Assembly: GCA_958296235.1 (NCBI GenBank)
Contig: OY282457.1
Coordinates: 2,971,338-3,035,337, forward strand
Reading direction: 5' to 3'
Origin: an uncultured Candidatus Binatia bacterium
GTDB taxonomy: Bacteria > Desulfobacterota > Binatia > Bin18
Length of the DNA stretch: 64,000 bases
Below, piece after piece: positions 32,544 to 40,831 of the stretch (position 1 is the first letter of the stretch; the number at the start of each line of letters is the position of its first letter). Below the pieces are notes generated by a model. It was given only the letters and a program-made list of their open reading frames with translations. It was not told the origin of the DNA and searched no databases. A program made the position numbers and the translations under genes.

Positions 32544-34226
32544 CTACGCGCTGCGCAGCACCCGCCCGGCAAACGCGCCGGTATGGTCGAGCCCGTCCAT
32601 AAACACCTGGCCGTTGACCAGGGTGTACTCATAGCCCGCGGACTTTTGAATATAGCGTCCGCTCCCGGCGGGGAAATCATACACAAAGGTCGGCGGCGGC
32701 AGACGCAGATTGTCATAATCAATGACGTTGACATCGGCGTAAGCGCCTGCGCGCAGCGTCCCCCGATCATGAATGCCAAACAGCTGCGCCGGTTCCGCGG
32801 TCAGCATATGAATGGCCTGTTCGAGCGCGAAGTGTGCGCGCTCCTTCACCCAGTATTTCAGAAAATAGGTCGGCAGGCTGGAATCCATGATCTGCCCGCA
32901 ATGCGCGCCGGAGTCGCCCAGGCCAATGACGACCTGCGGATGATCCAGCATGTGCTGCACGGCATCAAACTGCGGGTTGAGGAAGGGATAGTTGAACAGC
33001 GTCTCGCCGTTATTGTCGAGCGACAAGGCGATAAAGGCTTCGCCCGGACTCACGCCCAGGCGGTCGGCATGGGTCTGGAGGCTGTCCGCGGTCCCCAGGT
33101 CATAGCGCACTTCGCCCTTGGGCAGGACAAATATCTGACTGAAATCAATCGGCGGTGGGTCGTCCTTGGCCTCTTGTATCATCTGCGCCTGATAGGCCGG
33201 GTCGCGCAGCTTGGCGACTTTGGCGGTGAGACTCAGGCTGCGCAAGGCTCTCCACGCAGGAGCCCGGTCAAATGGCGTCCGATTGACAAAGCCGAACAAC
33301 ACGCCAATGCCCCGGGTGGTGGACTGGGCAAAGACTTGAGCGCCGCGCCTGGCGCTGGCGTTGATCTGGTCCAGCATGGACGCGTACGCCGTCGGATGCG
33401 GGCGGCTCTGGGCCAGGCCAAAGGTCACGGGTCGGCCAGTGGCCAGACTGACTTCCGTCATCCAGTGCACCTCGCGTTGCAGGTCTTCCTGGCTGCCGCT
33501 ATCGATACCCGGCGCGGCCTCAACCACGCCGCGTTGCAACTCGCCCAGCGCACTGGCAATGCCCATCAACTCGTCAAACTCGGCAAAAGTGCCGGGCACG
33601 GGCTGCCCCTCCGGGGTGCGGTGGAGAATGGTCCGCGAGGTGGAAAATCCGAGCGCCCCGCCAGCAATGGCTTCGGCGACAATAGCGCGCATCTTGCCAA
33701 TGGCTTCGGGGCTGGCGGGTGTGTTTTCCAGGCTTTCTTCACCCATAGCCCAATAGCGGACCGCGCAGTGCCCGACCATACCGCCGACATTGACCCCCTT
33801 GGGGGCGGTATCGAGCGCCTTGAGATATTCTCCGTAGGTTTCCCATTTCCAGGGCATGCCTTCGGTAATGCTGGCCGCGGGAATATCTTCCACCGATTCC
33901 ATCAGGTGGGCCAGATAATCACGGTCTTGCGGACGGCACGGGGCAAAGGTCACGCCACAGTTGCCCATGACAACCGAGGTCACGCCATGCCAGCACGAGG
34001 AGGAGACCGTGGGGTCCCACCAGACCTGGGCGTCCAGGTGGGTATGAATGTCAACAAAACCGGGGGTGACGATTTTGCCTTCGGCGTCAATGGTTCGTTT
34101 GGCCGCGCCGCTCACCGTACCGATTTCAGCAATCCGGTCGCCCTGGATAGCAACATCCGCTTGCCGTTGTTGACTGCCGGTGCCGTCGATGACGGTTCCG
34201 TTTTTAATGACTACATCGTAGGCCAT
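32544..34226 (-). CDS. N-acyl-D-amino-acid deacylase family amidohydrolase
   Basis: 560 residues; ATG at 34226 after ACGGAGGAGGAGCT. Amidohydrolase-3 pattern: VIKNGTVIDGTGSQ, TPGFVDIHTHLDAQVWWDP (HxH metal motif), SVVMGNCGVTFAPCRP (the Cys/His environment of D-aminoacylase), GLGDSGAHCG (catalytic Asp) and a C-terminal ADVNVIDYDNLRL beta-sandwich. Members hydrolyse N-acyl-D-amino acids or D-hydantoin-like compounds, yielding D-amino acids. The length exceeds the 480-residue D-aminoacylases and matches the 'N-acyl-D-aspartate/glutamate deacylase-like' subgroup. It is monocistronic with a terminator. Confidence 0.85.
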   Translation of the reverse strand: MAYDVVIKNGTVIDGTGSQQRQADVAIQGDRIAEIGTVSGAAKRTIDAEGKIVTPGFVDIHTHLDAQVWWDPTVSSSCWHGVTSVVMGNCGVTFAPCRPQDRDYLAHLMESVEDIPAASITEGMPWKWETYGEYLKALDTAPKGVNVGGMVGHCAVRYWAMGEESLENTPASPEAIGKMRAIVAEAIAGGALGFSTSRTILHRTPEGQPVPGTFAEFDELMGIASALGELQRGVVEAAPGIDSGSQEDLQREVHWMTEVSLATGRPVTFGLAQSRPHPTAYASMLDQINASARRGAQVFAQSTTRGIGVLFGFVNRTPFDRAPAWRALRSLSLTAKVAKLRDPAYQAQMIQEAKDDPPPIDFSQIFVLPKGEVRYDLGTADSLQTHADRLGVSPGEAFIALSLDNNGETLFNYPFLNPQFDAVQHMLDHPQVVIGLGDSGAHCGQIMDSSLPTYFLKYWVKERAHFALEQAIHMLTAEPAQLFGIHDRGTLRAGAYADVNVIDYDNLRLPPPTFVYDFPAGSGRYIQKSAGYEYTLVNGQVFMDGLDHTGAFAGRVLRSA

Positions 34227-34431
34227 AGCTCCTCCTCCGTTTACTCAGTTCGTTTCTATTGCCAGTATGCGGGCGTATTGACGCTTTACTTTGCGCAATC
34301 CGAGACTCTGTGTCAATTCGCCCAAAAAATGGTACTGAGCCCGGCAGCCCCCAGACGATTAGGCCCTTACCCCGCTCCCAGCGGGAGCGGGCCTCTTATC
34401 TTTCCCCTGTCTTTCCCCTGTCTTTCCCCTG

Positions 34432-34529
34432 TCTTTCCCTCTCCCCTGGAGGGAGAGGGCGGCCCTGAGCCTGTCGAAGGGCCGGGTGAGGGGGCCGACG
34501 GACCGCCTGGGGGAGCCGGCGACCCAATG
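34432..34529 (+). repeat. 98-bp repeat flanking the CRISPR-Cas island, left copy
   Basis: Contains CTCCCCTGGAGGGAGAGGG, CTGAGCCTGTCGAAGGGCC and GGGGCCGACGGACCGCC. Its reverse complement is at 50163-50259 with one indel and about three substitutions. It belongs partly to the dispersed GGGGAGAGGG hairpin family, but the long central section is shared only by these two sites in the window. Confidence 0.75.
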
Positions 34530-34553
34530 ATAGCGTCCAGTTTGGTCGCCGGC
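34515..34553 (-). terminator. Hairpin at the trailer end of the CRISPR array
   Basis: A perfect 10-bp inverted repeat (GCCGGCGACC / GGTCGCCGGC, 19-nt loop) begins 7 bp outside the last repeat. If the array is transcribed leftward, this hairpin would form right after the last repeat; there is no T-tract, so termination is a guess. Confidence 0.4.
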
Positions 34554-34559
34554 TTCGAG

Positions 34560-37541
34560 GTTTCAATCTCCTACGGAGCTAAGTGGTCATTCCGACCCTT
34601 CCAGCATCATCCGGCCTCACCTGCGAAGTCGTTTCAATCTCCTACGGAGCTAAGTGGCCATTCCGACAGGATGAACACTTGCGCCGGTTGTGGATACGAG
34701 CTTGAGTTTCAATCTCCTACGGAGCTAAGTGGTCATTCCGACAGCCGTTTGGTCGGTGGCGCTATGGGCGCTCCAGAAGTTTCAATCTCCTACGGAGCTA
34801 AGTGGTCATTCCGACACCCTCTGAGCCTCCCCGGAGGAGAGGGCTCGCCAGTTTCAATCTCCTACGGAGCCAAGTGGTTATTCCGACGCGCTCTCGGGAA
34901 TCCTGACCGGCCTGTCATTCAAGTTTCAATCTCCTACGGAGCCAAGTGGTTATTCCGACAGCTGTAATCAACTCGGGTGCCGCTGTCCACCTCGTTTCAA
35001 TCTCCTACGGAGCCAAGTGGTTATTCCGACCTCGATCCGAGCGCTGAACCGGCCACCCTATTAAGTTTCAATCTCCTACGGAGCCAAGTGGTTATTCCGA
35101 CCCGCCCCAGCCGCGCCCCGTGCAGCAACAACTGCCCGATGTTTCAATCTCCTACGGAGCCAAGTGGTTATTCCGACCTCCATACTGCTCATCCCAGTCA
35201 TCCAGCCAGATCAGGTTTCAATCTCCTACGGAGCCAAGTGGTTATTCCGACCCAGCCGGCGCGTGGCGGAGTCCGGCCCCATGCACGTTTCAATCTCCTA
35301 CGGAGCCAAGTGGTTATTCCGACGCCCTTATATGCAGAATTATCTGGCCGCGCTCAACACGTTTCAATCTCCTACGGAGCTAAGTGGTCATTCCGACCCA
35401 GATCACCATCCCCAGCCCGACCGGCACCCGATTCGTTTCAATCTCCTACGGAGCTAAGTGGTCATTCCGACTGGTTTCCGTCACAAGGGCCAAACGGGCT
35501 TCAATCCTGTTTCAATCTCCTACGGAGCTAAGTGGTCATTCCGACGTGTTTCGGGTTATTCACCAGAGTTTGCTGAATCTCGTTTCAATCTCCTACGGAG
35601 CTAAGTGGTCATTCCGACGATTCGACCTTGATCTTGCCGTTCGGCAATTCCGTGTGTTTCAATCTCCTACGGAGCTAAGTGGTCATTCCGACAAACCGGC
35701 GGGTGACGTAGGGCTGGGGGGTCTGAGAAGTTTCAATCTCCTACGGAGCTAAGTGGTCATTCCGACCGGGAATCCCCCACGTGCTAAGCACGCATCAAGA
35801 AAGTTTCAATCTCCTACGGAGCTAAGTGGTCATTCCGACCTCAGTCGGCGCTGGCGAGGCGTTCGCCACCATCCTGTTTCAATCTCCTACGGAGCTAAGT
35901 GGTCATTCCGACCACCCTCACCGCCACACTGCCTGTCCCGCAAATGGTGGTTTCAATCTCCTACGGAGCTAAGTGGTCATTCCGACTACGCGCCGGTTTC
36001 CGTCCACCGCTCTTGACTTCGATGTTTCAATCTCCTACGGAGCTAAGTGGTCATTCCGACACGGTGAGGCCGTGTTCCTGGGAGAGGTTGCCCGCGTTTC
36101 AATCTCCTACGGAGCTAAGTGGTCATTCCGACCGCCTGTCGGCTGTGTCCCCATGTCCACCGTATGTCGTTTCAATCTCCTACGGAGCTAAGTGGTCATT
36201 CCGACGCCCAACAGCAGGCGCAGTTGGACTTGGAATTACAGCGTTTCAATCTCCTACGGAGCTAAGTGGTCATTCCGACGCAGACACAGTAGCACTTGGT
36301 GCGGTCTGCCATTATTCGTTTCAATCTCCTACGGAGCTAAGTGGTCATTCCGACAATATGCCTGACTGCCTGGACTGACGCCAACCGCATAGGTTTCAAT
36401 CTCCTACGGAGCTAAGTGGTCATTCCGACGAGCCGAGAGCATACTCAGCAGCGCCCCTTGGACGAGTTTCAATCTCCTACGGAGCTAAGTGGTCATTCCG
36501 ACATCTCCTTGCGAGATCGCTTGAAAAGGGCACCGTCGCTGGCTTGGTGTTTCAATCTCCTACGGAGCTAAGTGGTCATTCCGACCAAATCCAGCTCGAG
36601 GAGTCCGCAGCGTCGGCTTCCTTGAGTTTCAATCTCCTACGGAGCTAAGTGGTCATTCCGACAGCCATTGCCGCCGCATGGATAGCGCCGGGTACGCGGG
36701 TTTCAATCTCCTACGGAGCTAAGTGGTCATTCCGACGACCATAGCAAAGCAACAGCAGCCCGTGTTCAGGGAGTTTCAATCTCCTACGGAGCTAAGTGGT
36801 CATTCCGACCTTGCTGCTCTGCCTGCTGTTGACCTGGGCGCGGAGGAGTTTCAATCTCCTACGGAGCTAAGTGGTCATTCCGACTGCATCGAGCCGGTCG
36901 GCTTGGCTCAAAATGGCGTCGTTTCAATCTCCTACGGAGCTAAGTGGTCATTCCGACGTGGCACGTCCGGTTGATACGGTGGAGGGTCTGCGGGTTTCAA
37001 TCTCCTACGGAGCTAAGTGGTCATTCCGACTGTGACTTGGCCGTCCTGGTTGATTTCCGGGAGTAGGTTTCAATCTCCTACGGAGCTAAGTGGTCATTCC
37101 GACGTCGTGCTGCACATTGGGGGGGAAGACCATTACGAGTTTCAATCTCCTACGGAGCTAAGTGGTCATTCCGACAGGTCCGGGAGATTCTGATTGGCAC
37201 TGCAAAGTATGTTTCAATCTCCTACGGAGCTAAGTGGTCATTCCGACCCGAGCGGGGCCATGCTCCCGGAGCTCTCGTCCGAGTTTCAATCTCCTACGGA
37301 GCTAAGTGGTCATTCCGACTCCGGCGTTGACCGCCACGACCTGCTTTTCCGCGGGGTTTCAATCTCCTACGGAGCTAAGTGGTCATTCCGACCAAAGCCC
37401 GTGCAGTCACTCATCGCCGCCAGTGACGTTTCAATCTCCTACGGAGCTAAGTGGTCATTCCGACTCGGTTAGCCTTTCACACAGACAAGCGCTTGGATAA
37501 CGTGGTTTCAATCTCCTACGGAGCTAAGTGGTCATTCCGAC
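34560..37541 (-). CRISPR. CRISPR array, 41 repeats of 37 bp and 40 spacers, type I-D associated
   Basis: On the plus strand the repeat begins GTTTCAATCTCCTACGGAG and ends GTGGTCATTCCGAC. On the minus strand it ends with the hairpin CTCC-GTA-GGAG followed by the 8-nt tag ATTGAAAC, the standard Cas6 product, so the array is read leftward from a leader at its right end, next to cas2. Spacers are 34-40 bp, except one of 46 bp (36503-36548). Repeats 5-11 counted from the left (34851-35323) are a block of seven that all share the same two changes (T21C and C29T in plus-strand numbering). Repeat 2 (34631) has one further change (T28C). All others checked by eye match the consensus. Degeneracy is confined to the left, older end, in agreement with the orientation. 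Confidence 0.97.
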
Positions 37542-37737
37542 TGCGGGTAGCATTTTTCTTGTAAAATTACCAGCTTAAAGGCGCTCTGGCGCGAGTCGCT
37601 GGTTTTCAGATGGATTTCCGGGCTATTACTCGCCCCCGTTGTCATTCGCATCTTCCTAAACCCTTGATTCTTCGGCGTTTTCAACCAAGCGCGGATCTCC
37701 CGCTCTTTTGCCAACAGCTTCGACCCGCGTTGACACG
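37542..37737 (-). promoter_or_regulatory. Presumed CRISPR leader
   Basis: The 196-bp gap between the leader-proximal repeat and the cas2 stop. It contains A/T-rich tracts next to the array (minus strand: GTAATTTTACAAGAAAAATG). A convincing promoter could not be picked by eye. A 60-codon open frame on the minus strand here looks fortuitous. Confidence 0.6.
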
Positions 37738-38013
37738 CTACACAATAACTGCCCCCTCTTTTCGGGGCTTTTCTCCGCCTATGCGCTTGACCTGCTGCTT
37801 GCAGTGCTCACACAAAAAATAAAACCGCACGCTGTCATCCTCACTCGGTCGGATGCACTCGTTCAGACGATCCTTTAAGCGCACCAGATTTGTTTTATCG
37901 AGTTCACACTCAAAAACACTGTACTGCATCCACTGTCCGAAGTTTTTGAGCGTCTTAAAAACACGATTGCGCCGTTTGTCACTGCGAATATCGTATGAGA
38001 TGACAACAAACAT
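37738..38013 (-). CDS. cas2: CRISPR-associated endonuclease Cas2
   Basis: 91 residues with the ferredoxin-like start MFVVISYDIRSDKRRNRVFK (conserved catalytic-site Asp) and FGQWMQYSVFECEL. It dimerises and bridges two Cas1 dimers in the spacer-integration complex. It is the last cas gene, adjacent to the leader. The C-terminus carries HCKQQVKRIGGEKP, a basic tail. Confidence 0.95.
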   Translation of the reverse strand: MFVVISYDIRSDKRRNRVFKTLKNFGQWMQYSVFECELDKTNLVRLKDRLNECIRPSEDDSVRFYFLCEHCKQQVKRIGGEKPRKEGAVIV

Positions 38014-38036
38014 AAGATTACTCCTTCTGTCAGGCT

Positions 38037-39038
38037 CTATCTCGCCACAAATGGTTCATACTGCTCAATCTCTCCCTGAACACGCTTAGCCAGAATACGC
38101 GCCTGAAGCTCAAAACAGCGTTGATACGTCGCCCGATAGGTAAACACCGGATGCTGTACCTCCGTCTGCTTGCGCTCTTCGTATTGCACAAGAAACTTTT
38201 TACGCGCCGCTGGCTTGAGACGGTGCACCTCGCCCAGACTCACTTCAAAATCCGTGGGTTGCAGAATCCGCTTGTTGAGACAGGTCAGGACAACCGTGTC
38301 TACTATAATCGGGCGGAACTCCTCCATGAGGTCCAAGGCTAATGACGGACGGCCATACCGGTCGGCGTGGAGATACCCGCAATACGGATCAAACCCCAAC
38401 ACCTGGACCGCTGCATGTATATCGTTGGCCAGCAGCGCATAGCCAAAGCTGAGCAAAGCATTCACCGGGTCGGTCGGGGGGCGTCGTACCCGTTTCGGAA
38501 AAGCAACGCCCTCGGCTTTGATGAGTTGATTAAACACACCAAAATAGGCCGCCGAGCCTTCGCCCTCGTGCCCGCGCAGGGCGTCGATATTGTCCGTCCG
38601 CTCAACACCGCGTTCGGCCCGGCGGAGGGCGTCCACGGCCCTATCAACGTCCAGCCCGGCGGTATTGCGGGCCGCTCGCAACAGGGTCACGCGCAGATTA
38701 GCGAGTTTGCCGGCAACAAATCCTCGGGCCAAGGTCAGGGTTTGTTCCGTATCGAACGCGGCTGCGTATTGCGCCCGGCGCAGCACGGAATTTTTTGAGA
38801 AAGCGGGTTCAATGCGTCCGATATAACGGCCATATTCCGTCAGATAGGTCAGACAGACGTTCCGCTCCATCAGGGCCGCTACGGTGTAGGGAGTGACTGT
38901 CACCCGGCCCATTACCACAACTTGCGAAACCTTGAGCATGGGCAGGTCAAGCAGCTTTTCGCCCTTGTGGGTGACTTTGAGGCGTTCGTCTTCTTTGCGC
39001 AGGACGGCATCTTGTTGAGTGACGTAGAGTGTAGACAT
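38037..39038 (-). CDS. cas1: CRISPR-associated integrase Cas1
   Basis: 333 residues from the ATG at 39038 (MSTLYVTQQDAVLRKEDERL); an upstream in-frame start at 39125 would overlap cas4 and is rejected. The catalytic region is visible: GHEGEGSAAYFGVFN (metal-binding Glu), then HADRYGRPSLALDLMEEFRP (His and Asp/Glu). It inserts new spacers with Cas2; Cas4 encoded just upstream should process prespacers and select the PAM. The gene starts 17 bp after the cas4 stop. Confidence 0.95.
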   Translation of the reverse strand: MSTLYVTQQDAVLRKEDERLKVTHKGEKLLDLPMLKVSQVVVMGRVTVTPYTVAALMERNVCLTYLTEYGRYIGRIEPAFSKNSVLRRAQYAAAFDTEQTLTLARGFVAGKLANLRVTLLRAARNTAGLDVDRAVDALRRAERGVERTDNIDALRGHEGEGSAAYFGVFNQLIKAEGVAFPKRVRRPPTDPVNALLSFGYALLANDIHAAVQVLGFDPYCGYLHADRYGRPSLALDLMEEFRPIIVDTVVLTCLNKRILQPTDFEVSLGEVHRLKPAARKKFLVQYEERKQTEVQHPVFTYRATYQRCFELQARILAKRVQGEIEQYEPFVAR

Positions 39039-39055
39039 GGCTTTGGGAAACAGGC

Positions 39056-39643
39056 TTACGGCTTGAGGGGGCTGGTTTGTAATTGGGCTGTTTCTTTGGG
39101 AAGACAGATGTCGTGTAAGCTGCAACCCTTACAGCGCGGTGTATAGGGGTTTGGGGGGCGCTGGCCGGATTCAATGAGTTGGCGGACGGCGCTGATTGTG
39201 TCAATGGTCTGCTGGCGCAGGGTGTCGGTAAACCGGACCTCTTTCCGCCGTCCTGTTGAGATATAAAACAGATAGCCCTTTGGAATGGCTTGCCCCTGCA
39301 TCTCTTCCAGACACAGGGCTTGAGCGCAGAGCTGAAGTTCATCGTTGGTCCATCTGCCGCGCCTGCCTTTCTTGTGTTCGACTGGATAGAGCCGCCCGTT
39401 TTTCTCTTCAACAACGTCCGCCTTGCCGGTCAGGCCGTAGGTATGCGAGTAGAGAGAGACGCTGCGGAGCTGTAGGATGCCGTCGCGCATACTCGTTTCT
39501 TCAGAGTGCGCGCGGGTATGCCGGAGCGTGCCTTCGACCGTATGCTCGTTATCGAGAAAGGTATTCTCCACAAACAGGTAGTAACACCGCCGGGGGCAGT
39601 AGGCATATTGGTTCAGAGCAGAGATGTAGATATAATCGTTCAT
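39056..39643 (-). CDS. cas4: CRISPR-associated Cas4 exonuclease
   Basis: 195 residues. Four-cysteine iron-sulfur site formed by YCPRRC at the N-terminus and RCKGCSLHDIC near the C-terminus. The RecB-type nuclease core is GLTGKADVVEEKNGRLYPVE followed by HKKGRRGRW (D, E-x-K). Cas4 trims prespacers and sets PAM orientation. It begins 9 bp after the cas6 stop. Confidence 0.93.
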   Translation of the reverse strand: MNDYIYISALNQYAYCPRRCYYLFVENTFLDNEHTVEGTLRHTRAHSEETSMRDGILQLRSVSLYSHTYGLTGKADVVEEKNGRLYPVEHKKGRRGRWTNDELQLCAQALCLEEMQGQAIPKGYLFYISTGRRKEVRFTDTLRQQTIDTISAVRQLIESGQRPPNPYTPRCKGCSLHDICLPKETAQLQTSPLKP

Positions 39644-39652
39644 GAAAATAGC

Positions 39653-40507
39653 CTAATCCCGAATCCTCCGCCCCACCCCAAAGCCCATTGTTGTGCGCGC
39701 GCCAATGCCGGCAAAGAAGGCCAGGTCGGCCAGCGCGTTGAGCGGTTGCACGATCCTCGAATCACGAATCCCGACCAAACGGAAATGGCAGTGACCGATG
39801 AATCCGGGAAACGTCGTTGTCCGATAGGCGCCGTCGGCCTTCTGGAACACGAGCCGCGCATGTTGCGATGAAATACGATGGGATGTCATTTCCAGATTGT
39901 GAGCAAACACGTCTTTCAGCGGCGTTTCCTCAGAAAAGGGCAGGGGGGAGAACTGGTTCCAGTTCCTGAGCAGACTGCCAAACAATAAATCCGGCAAGGG
40001 CAGGGGAACCATCAGGTCGGGATAGGCAGGACCACCGCCGCGTTTGAAAAAGGTCGGCGTGGCAAAGTGAAAAGAGAAGCGTTTTTCTTCATGGGAAGCC
40101 TGTTCATGGATATCCTCAAAAGTGGTACAGCCGGCCCAGGTTTCCCCGCTGTGGGGTGTGGTCAGCACACGAGCCACAGTCAGTTCCGTGCGGACCAGCT
40201 CAAGCCTGAGGTTGGGCGTGGTCAGAAAATAGCGAGCCAGCAGCGGATAGATCGCGTCATCAAGAAAGGTGAAGCGGACCTTCAGTTCCTCGCCGGCGCG
40301 TATGCGCCCCGCTCGCCGCTGACGGTCATTCAGCAGCAGGGCTGTTGAAAAGGGTTTGAGTCCTGACGTGTCGTGGACCTCATCGCCTTTGGCCGCGCTG
40401 GCCTGTTGCAGCAGTTCATAAAAGAGGCCATGCAGAATCTTGCCCTGGGCATGAATCAAAGGCAGGTCGGTTTTCGGGAAGGCGTGAATGACAATGGCGT
40501 AGGGCAT
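39653..40507 (-). CDS. cas6: CRISPR-associated endoribonuclease Cas6
   Basis: 284 residues; ATG at 40507 with AGGAG 8-9 bp upstream. It has a RAMP/ferredoxin-like architecture with the C-terminal glycine-rich loop FFAGIGARTTMGFGVGRRI typical of Cas6, and an N-terminal LIHAQGKILHGLFYELL, whose His residues are candidate general acid/base. It cuts the pre-crRNA at the base of the repeat hairpin. Its own 5' leader contains the hairpin-plus-tag half of the CRISPR repeat (40536-40554), so the enzyme may bind or cut its own mRNA. Confidence 0.93.
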   Translation of the reverse strand: MPYAIVIHAFPKTDLPLIHAQGKILHGLFYELLQQASAAKGDEVHDTSGLKPFSTALLLNDRQRRAGRIRAGEELKVRFTFLDDAIYPLLARYFLTTPNLRLELVRTELTVARVLTTPHSGETWAGCTTFEDIHEQASHEEKRFSFHFATPTFFKRGGGPAYPDLMVPLPLPDLLFGSLLRNWNQFSPLPFSEETPLKDVFAHNLEMTSHRISSQHARLVFQKADGAYRTTTFPGFIGHCHFRLVGIRDSRIVQPLNALADLAFFAGIGARTTMGFGVGRRIRD

Positions 40508-40535
40508 AGGGGAATCTCCTGAAAAGTCTTCCGTT

Positions 40536-40554
40536 GTTTCAATCTCCTACGGAG
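40536..40554 (-). repeat. Solitary half CRISPR repeat in the cas6 leader
   Basis: GTTTCAATCTCCTACGGAG on the plus strand is an exact match to 19 of the 37 bases of the array repeat; the other half is absent. In the cas6 transcript it reads hairpin CTCC-GTA-GGAG followed by ATTGAAAC, i.e. precisely the Cas6 recognition hairpin and 8-nt tag, ending 28 nt before the cas6 ATG. It lies 3 kb from the array. Confidence 0.9.
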
Positions 40555-40571
40555 GTCCATAGCCGTCTTGA

Positions 40572-40706
40572 CGGATTGAGACCGCCCGAAACGCCGCCAC
40601 CGCACTCCTGAAACTGGCGAGCCAAGCAGACACCCCGCCTCCCGAGGACTACCAGGCCTGGGAAGAAGAGTATGGGCGTGTGAAGTGGGCGGGTCATGGC
40701 GGCTGA
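40572..40706 (+). pseudogene. Remnant of a vapB-type antitoxin gene
   Basis: An open stretch without a start, bounded on the left by an in-frame TGA, encodes 44 residues ending ALLKLASQADTPPPEDYQAW and EEEYGRVKWAGHGG. It overlaps the next frame by 11 bp in toxin-antitoxin fashion. It runs against the cas operon. I read it as the C-terminal end of an antitoxin whose start was lost at the junction with the half CRISPR repeat. Confidence 0.5.
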
Positions 40707-40806
40707 GGGAAGGCTTGTTTTTCTTGACGCCAACATCATTATGTACTGTCTGGGGAAAGAGCATCCGCTAGTCATTTCGATCAGATTGCCGGAATTACGC
40801 GCATGA
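40696..40806 (+). pseudogene. Truncated PIN-domain (VapC-like) toxin remnant
   Basis: 36 residues beginning MAAEGRLVFLDANIIMYCLG, a typical PIN N-terminus with the first catalytic Asp (LDANIIMY). The frame then degenerates to a stop at 40804, so the remaining three acidic positions are missing and the protein cannot be an active nuclease. Confidence 0.55.
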
Positions 40807-40831
40807 AGCCGGAGAGAGGAGACTCCTAGCT

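Larger units (their letters stand above)
34227..34559. other. Intergenic region between the amidohydrolase and the CRISPR array
   Basis: Contains three and a half 11-bp tandem units CTTTCCCCTGT (34400-34440), the left copy of the repeat that flanks the CRISPR-Cas island (34432-34529), and a hairpin at the distal end of the array (34515-34553). No coding frame is credible. Confidence 0.65.

Noticed and set aside
32340..34967. 875-codon open frame on the plus strand
   Set aside because: It runs antisense through the whole D-aminoacylase-type gene and into the first CRISPR repeats; the composition is that of a complementary-strand shadow in GC-rich DNA, and the last part simply translates repeats.
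34977..37500. Several open frames of 70-180 codons in the array
   Set aside because: They are translations of the CRISPR repeats (recurring FQSPTELSGHSD and VSISYGAKWSFR), not genes.
37532..37714. 60-codon minus-strand frame in the presumed CRISPR leader
   Set aside because: No ribosome-binding site and no recognisable family, and it ends inside the first repeat region; more likely chance.
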